From Streptomyces albofaciens JCM 4342 (lineage in GTDB: Bacteria; Actinomycetota; Actinomycetes; Streptomycetales; Streptomycetaceae): a stretch of 64,000 nt of DNA. Positions 26,816 through 36,010 of the stretch are shown here, piece after piece. The notes below the pieces were generated by a model. That model was not told where the DNA came from, did no database searches, and saw only the letters and a program-made list of their open reading frames with translations. The stretch lies in assembly GCF_008634025.1 (NCBI RefSeq), contig NZ_PDCM01000001.1, positions 4,000,501 through 4,064,500 on the forward strand, written 5' to 3'. How positions within the stretch are numbered: the stretch's first letter is position 1; the number at the start of each line of letters is the position of its first letter. The position numbers and the translations under genes are program-made.

Positions 26816-27586
26816 TCAATCCTCGTAAGGCAGCAGGTCGGGGCGCTTCGGTGGGCGGCCGTCGCCGCTGGAGCGGCCGGTCAGGCGCCTGCCGATCCAC
26901 GGCATCAGGTGCCGGCGCGCGAAGCGTACGTCCGCGGTGCGCCGTGCTGTCCACCGCGGCGGTACGAACGCGGGGAGCGGAGCGTCCCAGTCGGCCTCGG
27001 CCGGGAAGCCGAGGGCCTGCCAGACGGCCTCGGCCACGCGCTCGTGACCGGCGCCGTTCAGGTGGAGGCGGTCGTCCGCCCACATCCGCGGGTCGGCCAG
27101 CGCGCGGGAGGAGAAGAGATCCACCACGATGGCGCCGTGCCGCTCGGCCAGTTCGTCGATGTGCGCGAAGAGCTGTTCCATGCGCGGGCGGAAGCGTTCC
27201 AGGACCGGGCCCTGCCGTCCCGGGCTGCGCATCAGCACCAGCTGCGCGCAGTCCTTGGCCAGCCGCGCCGCGGCCTCCTCCAGGAGAGCACAGACCCGGT
27301 CCACGTCGCACTTGGGCCGCAGCACGTCGTTGAGCCCGCCCACCAGTGTGACCAGGTCCGCGCCCATCGCGGCCGCGGGCCCCGTCTGCTCGTCGACGAT
27401 CTGGCCGATCAGCTTGCCGCGCACCGCGAGGTTGGCGTAGCGGAAGCCGGGGGTGCGGGCCGCGAGCCGCGCGGCCAGCAGATCGGCCCAGCCCCGGTAC
27501 GAGCCGTCCGGCAGGGCGTCGGACATGCCCTCGGTGAAGCTGTCGCCCACCGCGACGAAACTGGTGTAGGTGGCATTGATCTCCAT
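26816..27586 (-). CDS. SGNH/GDSL-type hydrolase
   Basis: The protein of about 256 residues has SGNH block I FVAVGDSFTEG (nucleophile Ser), block III GGLNDVL and block V DRLHLNGAGHERVA (Asp and His), so the catalytic set is present. Family members are esterases, lipases or carbohydrate deacetylases. There is no clear signal peptide. I chose ATG 27586 (MEINATYTSF); ATG 27598 is four codons upstream, and neither has a good ribosome site. The upstream gap carries 19 bp tandem repeats. Confidence 0.85.
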   Translation of the reverse strand: MEINATYTSFVAVGDSFTEGMSDALPDGSYRGWADLLAARLAARTPGFRYANLAVRGKLIGQIVDEQTGPAAAMGADLVTLVGGLNDVLRPKCDVDRVCALLEEAAARLAKDCAQLVLMRSPGRQGPVLERFRPRMEQLFAHIDELAERHGAIVVDLFSSRALADPRMWADDRLHLNGAGHERVAEAVWQALGFPAEADWDAPLPAFVPPRWTARRTADVRFARRHLMPWIGRRLTGRSSGDGRPPKRPDLLPYED

Positions 27587-27684
27587 GGCGGGAGGCATCC
27601 TACAGGGGCGGATACCGGGCGCCGGGGCGCTGCCCGGCGCGGGCCGGGGCGCGAACGAGGGGCCGAGCCTCGGGCTCGGATCCC

Positions 27685-27735
27685 GGGCTTGGGCTCGGGC
27701 CCTGGGCTTGGGCTCGGGCCCCGGGCTTGGGCCCT
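27685..27735 (+). repeat. 19 bp tandem repeat (2.7 copies)
   Basis: GGGCTTGGGCTCGGGCCCY occurs at 27685-27703 and 27704-27722, followed by a partial copy at 27723-27735. It lies in the 222 bp upstream of the SGNH hydrolase gene. Confidence 0.7.
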
Positions 27736-27808
27736 GGTTCCGGGGACGATTCGGCGCCTCGCCCCCGCTCCCCGCCCCCGGCTCCCGTCCATCGCCCCCG
27801 GCCCCCGC

Positions 27809-28861
27809 CTACCGCCTGGAAGCGCCCCCGACTGGCCCCGCCTTCCGGGGCTGCTGCTGGAGCACCAGCTCCCGCAGCACGTCCTCCATCGTGACCAGAC
27901 CCGCCAGCCGGCCGTCCTTGCCGATCACCGCCGCCAGATGCGTACGGGAGGCCCGCATCGCCGTCAGGACGTCGTCCAGCGGCGTCTCGGCCCGTACGCG
28001 GGCGATCGGCCGCAGCGCGGACAGGGGGAACGGCAGATCGCTCGGCGAGGTGTCGAGCGCGTCCTTGACGTGCAGGTACCCGAGGATGCGCTGGGTGCTG
28101 TCGACGACCGGGAAGCGCGAGAAGCCGGAGGTCGCGGCCAGTTCCTCGACGCCTTCGGGGGTGATGCCGAGCCGGGCGGTGACCACCTTCGTCACCGGTA
28201 CCACCACATCGGCGACCGGGCGGCGCCCCAGCTCCAGGGCGTCCCGCAGGCGCTCCTTCGCCCGGTCGTCCAGCAGCCCGGCCGCCTGTGAGTCCTCGAC
28301 CATCTTGGCGAGCTGGTCGTCGGAGAAGGTCGCGGCCACCTCGTCCTTGGCCTCCACCCGCAGCAGCCGCAGCAGCGCGTTCGCGAACGCGTTGATCGCG
28401 AAGATCACCGGGCGCAGCGCGCGGGTCAGCGCGACCAGCGGCGGCCCCAGCAGCAGGGCCGTACGCACCGGCTCGGCCAGCGCCACGTTCTTCGGCACCA
28501 TCTCGCCGAAGAGCATGTGCAGGTACGTCGCCACGGCCAGCGCGAGGACGAAGGAGACCGGGTGCACCAGGACCTCCGGCACGCCGGCCGTGTCGAAGAC
28601 CGGCTCCAGGAGGTGGGCGATGGCGGGCTCGGCGACCGCGCCGAGCACCAGGGTGCACAGGGTGATGCCCAGCTGCGCCGCCGCCAGCACGCCGGAGACG
28701 TGCTGGAGACCCCACAGGACCCGGTCCGCACGGCGGTCGCCGTCCTCGGCGTACGGTTCGATCTGGCTGCGGCGCACCGAGATCATCGCGAACTCGGCGC
28801 CCACGAAGAACGCGTTGACGACCAGCGTGAGCAGGCCGATGAACAGCTGGAGCGCGGTCAT
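27809..28861 (-). CDS. CNNM/HlyC-type membrane protein with CBS pair (smaller partner)
   Basis: The 350-residue protein has a DUF21/CNNM membrane domain (TLVVNAFFVGAEFAMISVRR, LGITLCTLVLGAVAEP, LFGEMVPKNVALA) and a CBS pair (VVPVTKVVTARLGI ... LAAVIGKDGRLAGLVTMEDV). It ends soon after the CBS pair and lacks the CorC_HlyC C-terminal domain. Such proteins transport or sense Mg2+ and related cations. The ATG at 28861 overlaps the stop of the upstream paralogue (ATGA), so expression is coupled and the two products may form a heteromer. Confidence 0.87.
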   Translation of the reverse strand: MTALQLFIGLLTLVVNAFFVGAEFAMISVRRSQIEPYAEDGDRRADRVLWGLQHVSGVLAAAQLGITLCTLVLGAVAEPAIAHLLEPVFDTAGVPEVLVHPVSFVLALAVATYLHMLFGEMVPKNVALAEPVRTALLLGPPLVALTRALRPVIFAINAFANALLRLLRVEAKDEVAATFSDDQLAKMVEDSQAAGLLDDRAKERLRDALELGRRPVADVVVPVTKVVTARLGITPEGVEELAATSGFSRFPVVDSTQRILGYLHVKDALDTSPSDLPFPLSALRPIARVRAETPLDDVLTAMRASRTHLAAVIGKDGRLAGLVTMEDVLRELVLQQQPRKAGPVGGASRR

Positions 28862-30198
28862 CGGGCGTCCTCCCCGGCCTCGTCGGCGTCGGCCGGCGGC
28901 GGCGCGTGCAGCAGCACCCGCGCCGCGCGGTGCCCGGAGGCGTCCAGGACGTCCATCCGCCACCCCGCGACCTCGACGCCGTCCCCGGCGGCCGGGATGC
29001 GGCCCAGTTCGGTGGCGATCAGGCCGGCCAGGGTCTCGTACGGGCCTTCCGGCAGCTTCAGGCCGATCTGCTCCAGCTGGTCGGTGCGTACGGCGCCGTC
29101 GGCCTCGTACCGGGGCCGGCCGTCCGCGTCCTCACCGGCCGAGGCCAGGTCCGGCGTCTCCATCGGGTCGTGCTCGTCGCGTACCTCGCCGACGACCTCC
29201 TCGACGATGTCCTCCAGGGTGACGACCCCGGCCGTACCGCCGTACTCGTCGATGACCACGGCCATCGTCTGCTTGCCGGACAGCCGGTCCAGCAGCTTGT
29301 CCACGGTCAGTGTCTCCGGTACGAGCAGCGGCTCGCGCAGCAGCTCGGAGACCGGGTGGCGGGGGCGCCGGCCGGCGGGCACGGTCAGTACGTCCTTGAT
29401 GTGCGCGACGCCCACCACGGTGTCCAGGCTGCCGCGGTAGACGGGGAAGCGGGACAGGCCGGTGGCGCGGGTCGCGGTGGCCACGTCCTCGGCCGTGGCC
29501 TGCACGTCCAGGGCGGTGACCTGCACCCGGGGCGTCATCACGTTCTCCGCGGTCAGGTCGGCGAGCGCGAGGGTCCGTACGAACAGCTCGGCGGTGTCCG
29601 GCTCCAGGGCGCCTTCCCTGGCGGAGTGCCGGGCCAGCGCGACCAGCTCCTGCGGGCCGCGGGCGGAGGCCAGCTCCTCGGCGGGCTCCATGCCCATCCG
29701 GCGGATCATCCGGTTCGCGGTGTTGTTCAGATGCCCGATGAGCGGCTTGAAGGCGGCGCTGAAGCCGCGCTGCGGGGTGGCGACCCGGCGGGCGATGGGC
29801 AGCGGGCTGGAGATGGCCCAGTTCTTGGGGACCAGCTCGCCGATGACCATCAGGAGGACGGTGGAGACCGCCGTACCGAGGACCAGGGCCGCCGAGTCCG
29901 CCGCGGAGCCCGGCAGGCCGAGGGCGTCCAGCGGGCCGGCCAGCAGCGCGGCGATCGACGGCTTGGCGAGCATGCCGATGACCAGGCCGGTCACGGTGAT
30001 CCCGAGCTGGGCGCCGGAGAGCTGGAAGGTCAGGCTCCGGACGGCTTCGAGGGCGCTGTCCGCGCCGCGCTCGCCGCGCTCCACGGCGCGTTCCAGGTCG
30101 CTGCGTTCGACGGTGGTCAGCGAGAACTCGGCCGCGACGAAGACGCCGCAGGCCAGGGTCAGGAGCAGGGCCACGGCCAGGAGGAGCAGCTCGGTCAT
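28858..30198 (-). CDS. CNNM/HlyC-type membrane protein with CBS pair and CorC domain
   Basis: The 446-residue protein has the DUF21/CNNM membrane domain (LACGVFVAAEFSLTTVERSD, LGITVTGLVIGML, VIGELVPKNWAIS), a CBS pair (NVMTPRVQVTALDV ... MAVVIDEYGGTAGVVTLEDI) and a CorC_HlyC domain (LKLPEGPYETLAGLIATELG). It is full length for the family. The ATG at 30198 follows GGAGGTGA. It is the first gene of a two-gene operon with its shorter paralogue; a role in magnesium or cobalt homeostasis is inferred from the family. Confidence 0.88.
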   Translation of the reverse strand: MTELLLLAVALLLTLACGVFVAAEFSLTTVERSDLERAVERGERGADSALEAVRSLTFQLSGAQLGITVTGLVIGMLAKPSIAALLAGPLDALGLPGSAADSAALVLGTAVSTVLLMVIGELVPKNWAISSPLPIARRVATPQRGFSAAFKPLIGHLNNTANRMIRRMGMEPAEELASARGPQELVALARHSAREGALEPDTAELFVRTLALADLTAENVMTPRVQVTALDVQATAEDVATATRATGLSRFPVYRGSLDTVVGVAHIKDVLTVPAGRRPRHPVSELLREPLLVPETLTVDKLLDRLSGKQTMAVVIDEYGGTAGVVTLEDIVEEVVGEVRDEHDPMETPDLASAGEDADGRPRYEADGAVRTDQLEQIGLKLPEGPYETLAGLIATELGRIPAAGDGVEVAGWRMDVLDASGHRAARVLLHAPPPADADEAGEDAR

Positions 30199-30386
30199 CG
30201 GGTCACCTCCGTCCCATGTTCGAACAGGACCGGGAGGTTCGCGCTCCGGGTGGAGACGGGACGACAACTGGGAGGCTCGCCCATGGCTGGACGCTCACTC
30301 CTTTCGCTGGGAGACGTGGAACCATCCATAGTAAAGGATGGGCAAAGCGGGTGGCGGGCAGGCGGAGGGAGTGAGAAAGGGACGGT

Positions 30387-30815
30387 TCAGGCCCGTGTCA
30401 GCGGTTTCACCCATCGCCGCCAGTGGTCCTCGCGCCGGTAGCCGGCGGCCGACCACGCCCGGTGGGCCCGTTCGTTCGACTCCAGCACCATGGCGTCCCC
30501 ACGCCGGCCGTCCACGGCCAGGAAGCGCCGCTCGGCCGCTTCGAGCAGCGCCGTCGCGACCCCCTGGCGGCGGTACGAGGGGAGCACCGCGAGCCGGTAC
30601 AGCGAGCACCGCCAGCCGTCGTAACCGGCGATCACCGAACCCACCAGGAGGCCGTCGGACTCCGCGAGCAGGAGCGCCTGCGGGTCGCGCCGTACGAGAC
30701 GGGTCACACCGTCCACGTCGTCCGTGATGGAGGTGCCCTCCGCCGCCTCGCGCCAGAAGGCGAGCACGTTCTCGGCGTCGTCCGGTACGGCCGTCCGTAT
30801 CTGTATATCGATCAT
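30387..30815 (-). CDS. GNAT family N-acetyltransferase
   Basis: The 142-residue single-domain protein begins IDIQIRTAVPDDAENVLAFW and contains the acetyl-CoA loop LPSYRRQGVATALLEAAERR, then NERAHRAWSAAGYRRED. These are the standard GNAT motifs D, A and B. The ATG at 30815 is the start of homology although the frame is open much farther upstream. Its acceptor substrate is unknown. A 205 bp gap separates it from the LLM gene. Confidence 0.85.
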   Translation of the reverse strand: MIDIQIRTAVPDDAENVLAFWREAAEGTSITDDVDGVTRLVRRDPQALLLAESDGLLVGSVIAGYDGWRCSLYRLAVLPSYRRQGVATALLEAAERRFLAVDGRRGDAMVLESNERAHRAWSAAGYRREDHWRRWVKPLTRA

Positions 30816-31021
30816 GCCGTGAGCCAAACACGGAGCGGCCCCGGGCCGCCACGGGCTTCCGGACTCCGAGACGCGGCGCGGCGGCCCACCGGCCGGGACA
30901 CGTCGGTGACAGGGCCCGGCCGGAAGCGACCCCGCGGACCCTGGCCCCGGCCCCGGCCGCGCCGGGGGAGCGCGGCAGGGGCCGTAACGGATAGCAGCCG
31001 GTCCCGTCGCGAGGCCGGGCG

Positions 31022-31912
31022 CTAGCTCCCCTTCAGCTCCTCGATCACCGGCGCGAACGCCTCCATGGAGGCGTCCAGCACGGTGATGTACGAGAAGCCG
31101 TAGCGCTCGCGGTGTTCGCGGAGCTGCTCGGCCATCTGCGCGGTCGTGCCGAACAGGAACGTCGGGACGTGCAGGGCCTGCTCCTCGTCCACGCCGATGT
31201 TGTGCCCGGCGATCGCGCGCGCCGTCCCGCGCCGGTCGTCGGTGACCCTGACCTGCTGGATCAGGATGTTCAGCTCGGCCGGCCGGGTACGGTCCGCGGC
31301 GGCCTTCCGGTAGCCGGCGAGGGTGTCGTCGAGCGCCTCCGGCGTCAGGAGTTCGAGGGTGCCCTCCGGCTTGCCGGGGGCCGCCCGGCCGCCGGTGAAG
31401 GCCACGATGTCCGCGTGCCGGGCGGCGAGCCGCAGCATGCGCGGGCCGTTGCCGCCGATCAGCAGCGGCGGACGGGGCCGCTGGGCCGGCTGCGGCGCGT
31501 GTTCCGGGTCGGCCAGGAAGTGGTCCAACTCCTCGATCGTACGCACGAGGTGGTCCACCCGCTCGCGGGGCGGGCCCCAGGGCAGGCCTGCCCTGTCGTG
31601 TTCGGCGCGTACGTAACCGGTGCCCAGGCCCAGTTCGAGCCGGCCGTCGGTGAGGAGGTCGGTGGTGGCCACCTCGCGGGCGAGCAGCGCCGGGTTCCAG
31701 AAGCCCGCGTTGAGGACGAAGGTGCCCAGGCGCGGGCGCTCGGTCACTTCGGCGGCGGCGATCAGCGCGGGGAACGGCGCGGGCATGCCGAGGTGGTCCG
31801 GTACGAGCACCACGTCGTACCCCAGATCCTCGGCCCGGCGGCACTTCCGCCGCCACTCGGCCCCCGACTCGATGGTGAGCATGTTGACACCGAAGCGGAA
31901 CGGGCGTGACAT
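31022..31912 (-). CDS. LLM class F420-dependent oxidoreductase (TIGR03621-like)
   Basis: The 296-residue luciferase-like TIM barrel contains RRAEDLGYDVVLVPDHLG, LGTFVLNAGFWNPALLAREV and RLELGLGTGYVRAEHD, the pattern of actinobacterial F420-dependent LLM enzymes. They transfer hydride from reduced F420 to diverse small molecules. The ATG at 31912 follows GAGGGGG. It is monocistronic as far as can be seen; the substrate is unknown. Confidence 0.85.
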   Translation of the reverse strand: MSRPFRFGVNMLTIESGAEWRRKCRRAEDLGYDVVLVPDHLGMPAPFPALIAAAEVTERPRLGTFVLNAGFWNPALLAREVATTDLLTDGRLELGLGTGYVRAEHDRAGLPWGPPRERVDHLVRTIEELDHFLADPEHAPQPAQRPRPPLLIGGNGPRMLRLAARHADIVAFTGGRAAPGKPEGTLELLTPEALDDTLAGYRKAAADRTRPAELNILIQQVRVTDDRRGTARAIAGHNIGVDEEQALHVPTFLFGTTAQMAEQLREHRERYGFSYITVLDASMEAFAPVIEELKGS

Positions 31913-31997
31913 GGAGCCCCCTCGAAGTGTGCGCACGCGGTGCTGGGCCGGTGCGCGGTCGACGCGTGGTGCGGACAGTCCGTCAGTCTACGTACGG

Positions 31998-34574
31998 TCA
32001 CTCATGGGCGATGGCGGCCAGGATGTCGAGCCGGGACGCGCGCAGCGCCGGCAGCAGTGCCGCGAGCAGCCCGACCAGTACGGAACCGATCACCACCGCG
32101 GCCACCGTGGACCACGGGACCGCGAACGCCGTCAGCCCCTCCAGCGCCAGCACCCGTTGCGTGGCGGCGCCCCAGGCCAGGCCGAGGCCGAGACCCAGGA
32201 GCGCGCCGAACAGGGCGATCACCACCGACTCCAGCCGGATCATCCGGCGCAGCTGTTTCCTGGACAGGCCGACGGCGCGCAGCAGCCCGATCTCGCGGGT
32301 GCGCTCCACGACGGACAGGGCCAGCGTGTTGACCACACCCAGCACCGCGATCACGATGGCCAGCCCCAGCAGCCCGTACAGCAGGTTCAGCAGCCCTTGG
32401 ATCTGGCCGCTGACCAGCTTCTTGTAGTCGGCCCGGTCGCTGACCCGAACCTGCGGGAACGGTTTGAGCGTCCGTTCCAGGTCCGCCCGCAGCCGCTGTG
32501 GATCGACGCCCTTCGCGGCGTTCACGTACACCACGGAGTCCTGGCCGCGCGGCACGTACTTCTCCAGCGTGGCCATCCCCATGTAGATGCCGCCCTGGGC
32601 CGCGGGCCCGGAACCGGAGTCCGCGGTGAGCGCGCCGACGGTGAACCGGGCGGCCCGCCCCGACGGCAGCACCGCGTCCAGCCTGCTGCCCACCCGCAGA
32701 CCGTGCTCCCGCGCGAACTTCTCCTGTACGGCGACCCGTCCGGGCGCCAGCGCCGCCGCCGTACCGCCCGCCGCGTACGTCACCTTGCCCACCGCGTCGA
32801 AGTCCCGGTCGAAGGCGCCGGCCACGGTCGTGACCGACCGGCGGTCGGGCAGGTTCAGCCGCAGGGGGACGATCCGCTGGCGTACGACCGTGCCCACGCC
32901 CGGCGTCGCGCGCACGCGATCGGTGATCTCCCCGGAGAACGGCGCGAACGACGCGTCCTGCACGACGAAGTCCGCGCCCAGCGTCCGGTCGATCTGCTGG
33001 TTCACCGACGCGGCGGCCGACGCCCCGGCCACCGACAGACCGGCCACCAGCGCCAGCCCGACCATCAGGGCCGCCGCCGTCGCACCCGTACGGCGCGGAT
33101 TGCGCAGCGCGTTGCGGCGGCTCATCCGGCCGACCGCGCCGAACGCGGGCTCCAGCCCGCGTCCGAGCAGCCGGATCACCGGGCGCACCAGCAGCGGCCC
33201 CACGATCACCACGGACAGCAGCGTCAGCAGCACGCCGAGCGCCAGCAGCGTCCCGGCGACCGGCGTCCGGCCGCTCAGCGCGCAGCCCGCGAGTGCGGCC
33301 GCGCCACCGGCACCCACCACGGCCCCCGCGATCGCGCGGACCCGCAACGGCCGCCCGGCGCCCGGGACTTCCACGTCGGCGAGGGCGGCCATCGGCGAGA
33401 CCCGGCCCGCCCGCAGCGCGGGCAGCAGGGCGGCGACGAAGGTCACGCCCACCCCGACGGCGTACGCGGCGACCACGGCCGGCCAGTCCAGCACCAGGTC
33501 GGCCGTGTTCAGCCGCAGCCCGAACCAGCCCAGCGCCACGACCAGCAGCACCGCGAGCCCGACGCCCGCCGCCAGCCCCACCGTGGCGCCGAAGACGCCC
33601 AGCAGCAGCGCCTCCAGCAGGACCGAGCGGCGCACCTGGCGGCGGTCCGCGCCGAGCGCCCGCAACAGGCCCAGTTCCCGGGTGCGCTGCGCGATCAGCA
33701 TCGAGAAGGTGTTGACGATCAGGAAGACGCCGACGAGGACGGCGACGCCCGCGAAGCCCACCATCATGTACTTCAGAATGCTGAGGAAGTCGCCCAGCTC
33801 CTCGGCCTGGCTCCTCTGCTGCTCGTCGCGCGTCCGGATGTCGTACGCGGCGGCGCCGGGGCCCAGCGCGGCGCCGATCCGGCTCTTGAGCACCCGGTCC
33901 GGGACGCCGGGCGCGGCGTCCACGGAGACCGAGGTCGCCTTGGCCGTACTGCCCAGCAGGCCGCGCTGGGCGGCCCGGGTCTCCAGGAAGACCAGCGAGG
34001 CGCCCGGGTTGGTGGTGGTGAAGGTGGCGATGCCGACGACACGTACGGAGAACCTGCCCGGCGGCGCGATGATGTGCAGGGTGTCGCCGATCCGGACGCC
34101 CTTCCGGTCCGCGGAGTCGCGGTCGAGCATCGCCTCGCCGGGGCCGCGCGGCGGCCGGCCGCTGGTCACCCGCACCGGTTTGTGTTCGCCGGGATACCAG
34201 TTGGTGACGATGGACGTGGCGTTCTGCGTCGGCCCCACCGGCCGGTTGCGGGCGTCGGTGACGGTGCTCCGCTCCACCGATACGTCGAGGTGCGCGCCCG
34301 CCACCCCCTCGACGCCGGCCACCCGGTCCCGCAGGGCCGCCGGCACGGTCGGGGTCTCCGCCGAACCGATTCCGCCCGGCGCGTCGAAGTCCTGCCGCGG
34401 CGCGACGCGCACGTCCGAGGCCGTCGAGGCGAAGAGCCGGTCGAAGGTGGCGCCCGTCGTGTCGGAGAAGATCAGGCTGCCCACCACGAACGCCACCGAG
34501 AGCACCACGGCCAGGGCGGAGAGCAGCAGCCGTCCTTTGTGCGCGAGGAAACTCCGGAGCGTGGCCCGTAACAC
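31998..34574 (-). CDS. ABC transporter permease (MacB/FtsX type)
   Basis: The 858-residue protein is a tandem FtsX permease: an N-terminal membrane helix (LLLSALAVVLSVAFVVGSLI), an extracytoplasmic MacB-PCD-like domain, three membrane helices, a second such domain, and a C-terminal FtsX unit (LLGLAIVIAVLGVVNTLALS, ending in ALLPALRASRLD). These permeases couple ATP hydrolysis to movement of the extracytoplasmic part, in lipoprotein or antibiotic-peptide export or defence. The start is GTG at 34574, six bases after the ATPase stop, consistent with translational coupling. Confidence 0.9.
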   Translation of the reverse strand: MLRATLRSFLAHKGRLLLSALAVVLSVAFVVGSLIFSDTTGATFDRLFASTASDVRVAPRQDFDAPGGIGSAETPTVPAALRDRVAGVEGVAGAHLDVSVERSTVTDARNRPVGPTQNATSIVTNWYPGEHKPVRVTSGRPPRGPGEAMLDRDSADRKGVRIGDTLHIIAPPGRFSVRVVGIATFTTTNPGASLVFLETRAAQRGLLGSTAKATSVSVDAAPGVPDRVLKSRIGAALGPGAAAYDIRTRDEQQRSQAEELGDFLSILKYMMVGFAGVAVLVGVFLIVNTFSMLIAQRTRELGLLRALGADRRQVRRSVLLEALLLGVFGATVGLAAGVGLAVLLVVALGWFGLRLNTADLVLDWPAVVAAYAVGVGVTFVAALLPALRAGRVSPMAALADVEVPGAGRPLRVRAIAGAVVGAGGAAALAGCALSGRTPVAGTLLALGVLLTLLSVVIVGPLLVRPVIRLLGRGLEPAFGAVGRMSRRNALRNPRRTGATAAALMVGLALVAGLSVAGASAAASVNQQIDRTLGADFVVQDASFAPFSGEITDRVRATPGVGTVVRQRIVPLRLNLPDRRSVTTVAGAFDRDFDAVGKVTYAAGGTAAALAPGRVAVQEKFAREHGLRVGSRLDAVLPSGRAARFTVGALTADSGSGPAAQGGIYMGMATLEKYVPRGQDSVVYVNAAKGVDPQRLRADLERTLKPFPQVRVSDRADYKKLVSGQIQGLLNLLYGLLGLAIVIAVLGVVNTLALSVVERTREIGLLRAVGLSRKQLRRMIRLESVVIALFGALLGLGLGLAWGAATQRVLALEGLTAFAVPWSTVAAVVIGSVLVGLLAALLPALRASRLDILAAIAHE

Positions 34575-34580
34575 GGCGGG

Positions 34581-35675
34581 TCAGTCGTTCCGCGGGGTGT
34601 CGGGGGAGGACGTGGGGGTGGGGCCGGGAGGGGTGGGCGGATGGGGCGCGGGGCCGCGAGAGGCGGGGCGTTCGGTTGCCGGGTCGGGAGCGGTGGTTCG
34701 TTCGGTTGGGGAGCCGGAAGCGGTGGTTCGTTCGGTTGTCGAGCCGGAAGCGGTGGGTGGTTCGGTTGTGGAACTGGAGCCGGAAGCGTTAGGCGGCTCG
34801 GCTGTGGAACGGGAGCCGGAGCTGTCGCCATGGCCGAGGTCGGAACTGGAGTCGGCGTCGAGGTCATCACCGGCGTCGGGAAGGGGCTGCGCGGACTGCG
34901 GCGGGCCCCCGGCGAAGATCTGCATCCGTTCCAGTACGGATTCCGCCGTGGGCTGCGCCATTTCGTCCACGATCCGGCCGTCCGCCAGATAGAGCGCCCG
35001 GTCGGCGTGGGCCGCGGCGTTCGGGTCATGGGTGACCATCACGACCGTCTGCCCGAGCCCGTCCACCGCCTCCCGCAGGAACTGGAGCACCTCCAGCCCC
35101 GAGCGCGAGTCCAGATTGCCGGTCGGCTCGTCCGCGAACACCAGATCGGGGCGGGCCGCCAACGCCCGTGCGCACGCCACCCGTTGCTGCTGACCGCCGG
35201 AGAGCTGGGAGGGCCGGTGACGCAACCGGTCGCCCAGCCGTAGCGTGCTGATGACCTCGCGCAGCCACTCCCGGTCCGGTTTGCGGCCGGCGATGTCCAT
35301 GGGCAGCGTGATGTTCTCCTCGGCGGTCAGGGTCGGCAGCAGGTTGAACGACTGGAACATGAAGCCGACGTGATCCCGGCGCAGCCGGGTCAGCTGCCGG
35401 TCGTTCAGGCCCGTGATCTCCCGCTCGCCCAGCCACACCCGGCCGGCGGACACCGTGTCCAGGCCCGCGAGGCAGTGCATCAGCGTGGACTTCCCCGAGC
35501 CGGAGGGCCCCATCACCGCCGTGAACCGCCCCCGCCCGATCGACACGTCGACGCCGTCCAGCGCCACGACCCGGGTCTCGCCCATCCCGTACGTCTTGAC
35601 CAGCGACACCGCCCGCGCGGCCGTCCCGTGACCGCCCGCAGCGCCCTTCGCCGTATCCGCGACCGATGTGGACAC
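34581..35675 (-). CDS. ABC transporter ATP-binding protein (LolD/MacB type) with Ser/Thr/Pro-rich tail
   Basis: The ATPase core (about residues 20-250) has Walker A GPSGSGKST, the Q-loop FMFQSFNLLPTL, signature LSGGQQQRVACARAL, Walker B DLVFADEPTGNLD and the H-loop VTHD. Beyond it lies a tail of more than 100 residues dominated by Ser, Thr, Pro and Glu with imperfect TERTTASGS-like repeats. Family members end near residue 230-260, so the tail is an addition. The GTG at 35675 follows GGGAGG. It forms an exporter with the permease at 31998. Confidence 0.88.
   Translation of the reverse strand: MSTSVADTAKGAAGGHGTAARAVSLVKTYGMGETRVVALDGVDVSIGRGRFTAVMGPSGSGKSTLMHCLAGLDTVSAGRVWLGEREITGLNDRQLTRLRRDHVGFMFQSFNLLPTLTAEENITLPMDIAGRKPDREWLREVISTLRLGDRLRHRPSQLSGGQQQRVACARALAARPDLVFADEPTGNLDSRSGLEVLQFLREAVDGLGQTVVMVTHDPNAAAHADRALYLADGRIVDEMAQPTAESVLERMQIFAGGPPQSAQPLPDAGDDLDADSSSDLGHGDSSGSRSTAEPPNASGSSSTTEPPTASGSTTERTTASGSPTERTTAPDPATERPASRGPAPHPPTPPGPTPTSSPDTPRND
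34671..34815 (-). repeat. Imperfect tandem repeats in the 3' end of the ATPase gene
   Basis: The coding sequence here consists of degenerate units of about 30-36 bp that share GGAGCCGGAAGCGGTGG and GTTCGGTTG blocks (plus strand). They encode the Ser/Thr/Pro-rich tail and keep the reading frame. Such arrays often vary in copy number between strains. Confidence 0.65.
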
Positions 35676-36010
35676 GTCAGCCTCCCGACGTCGGCCCCGT
35701 GCCGGCACGGGGCGGCAACTCCCGCGTGGTCCCCGACAGTAGGGCAGCATCCACCGCCCCCGGAATCCCCCTACGGGCCACCTCCCCGGCCCCGGTTCTC
35801 GTCCCGGCGGAGGAGCGCGCCCCGGAGGGGTCGCGAGTGCGCCGGGACGTGGGGGTGGGAATGGGGCGGAGGGGTGGACGGGGCGGGGTTACGGGGACGC
35901 TGCCGGGCCCGGGGCCACCCGTCCTCCGGGAGCACCCGCCTCCCCGGCCACCCACCTCCCGGACCACCCGCCCTCCGAACCACCTGCCACCCCGGCCCCC
36001 GGCCTTCGTC
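35676..36010. other. 335 bp intergenic region with a G-quadruplex-prone track
   Basis: It lies between the 3' end of the TetR gene and the start of the ABC operon, both on the minus strand, so it should hold the ABC promoter. Six runs of four or more G occur on the plus strand within 46 bases (35851-35896). The adjoining 35925-36000 is rich in CCACC/CCTCC units. No gene is supported here. Confidence 0.55.

Noticed and set aside
30322..30341. CCATCC/GGATGG hairpin upstream of the CNNM operon as a riboswitch
   Set aside because: It is a single 6 bp stem without the conserved core of an M-box or other known metal riboswitch.
31620..34571. A 983-codon plus-strand open frame
   Set aside because: It lies opposite the FtsX-type permease and the LLM gene. 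Composition is low-complexity and no domain is visible.
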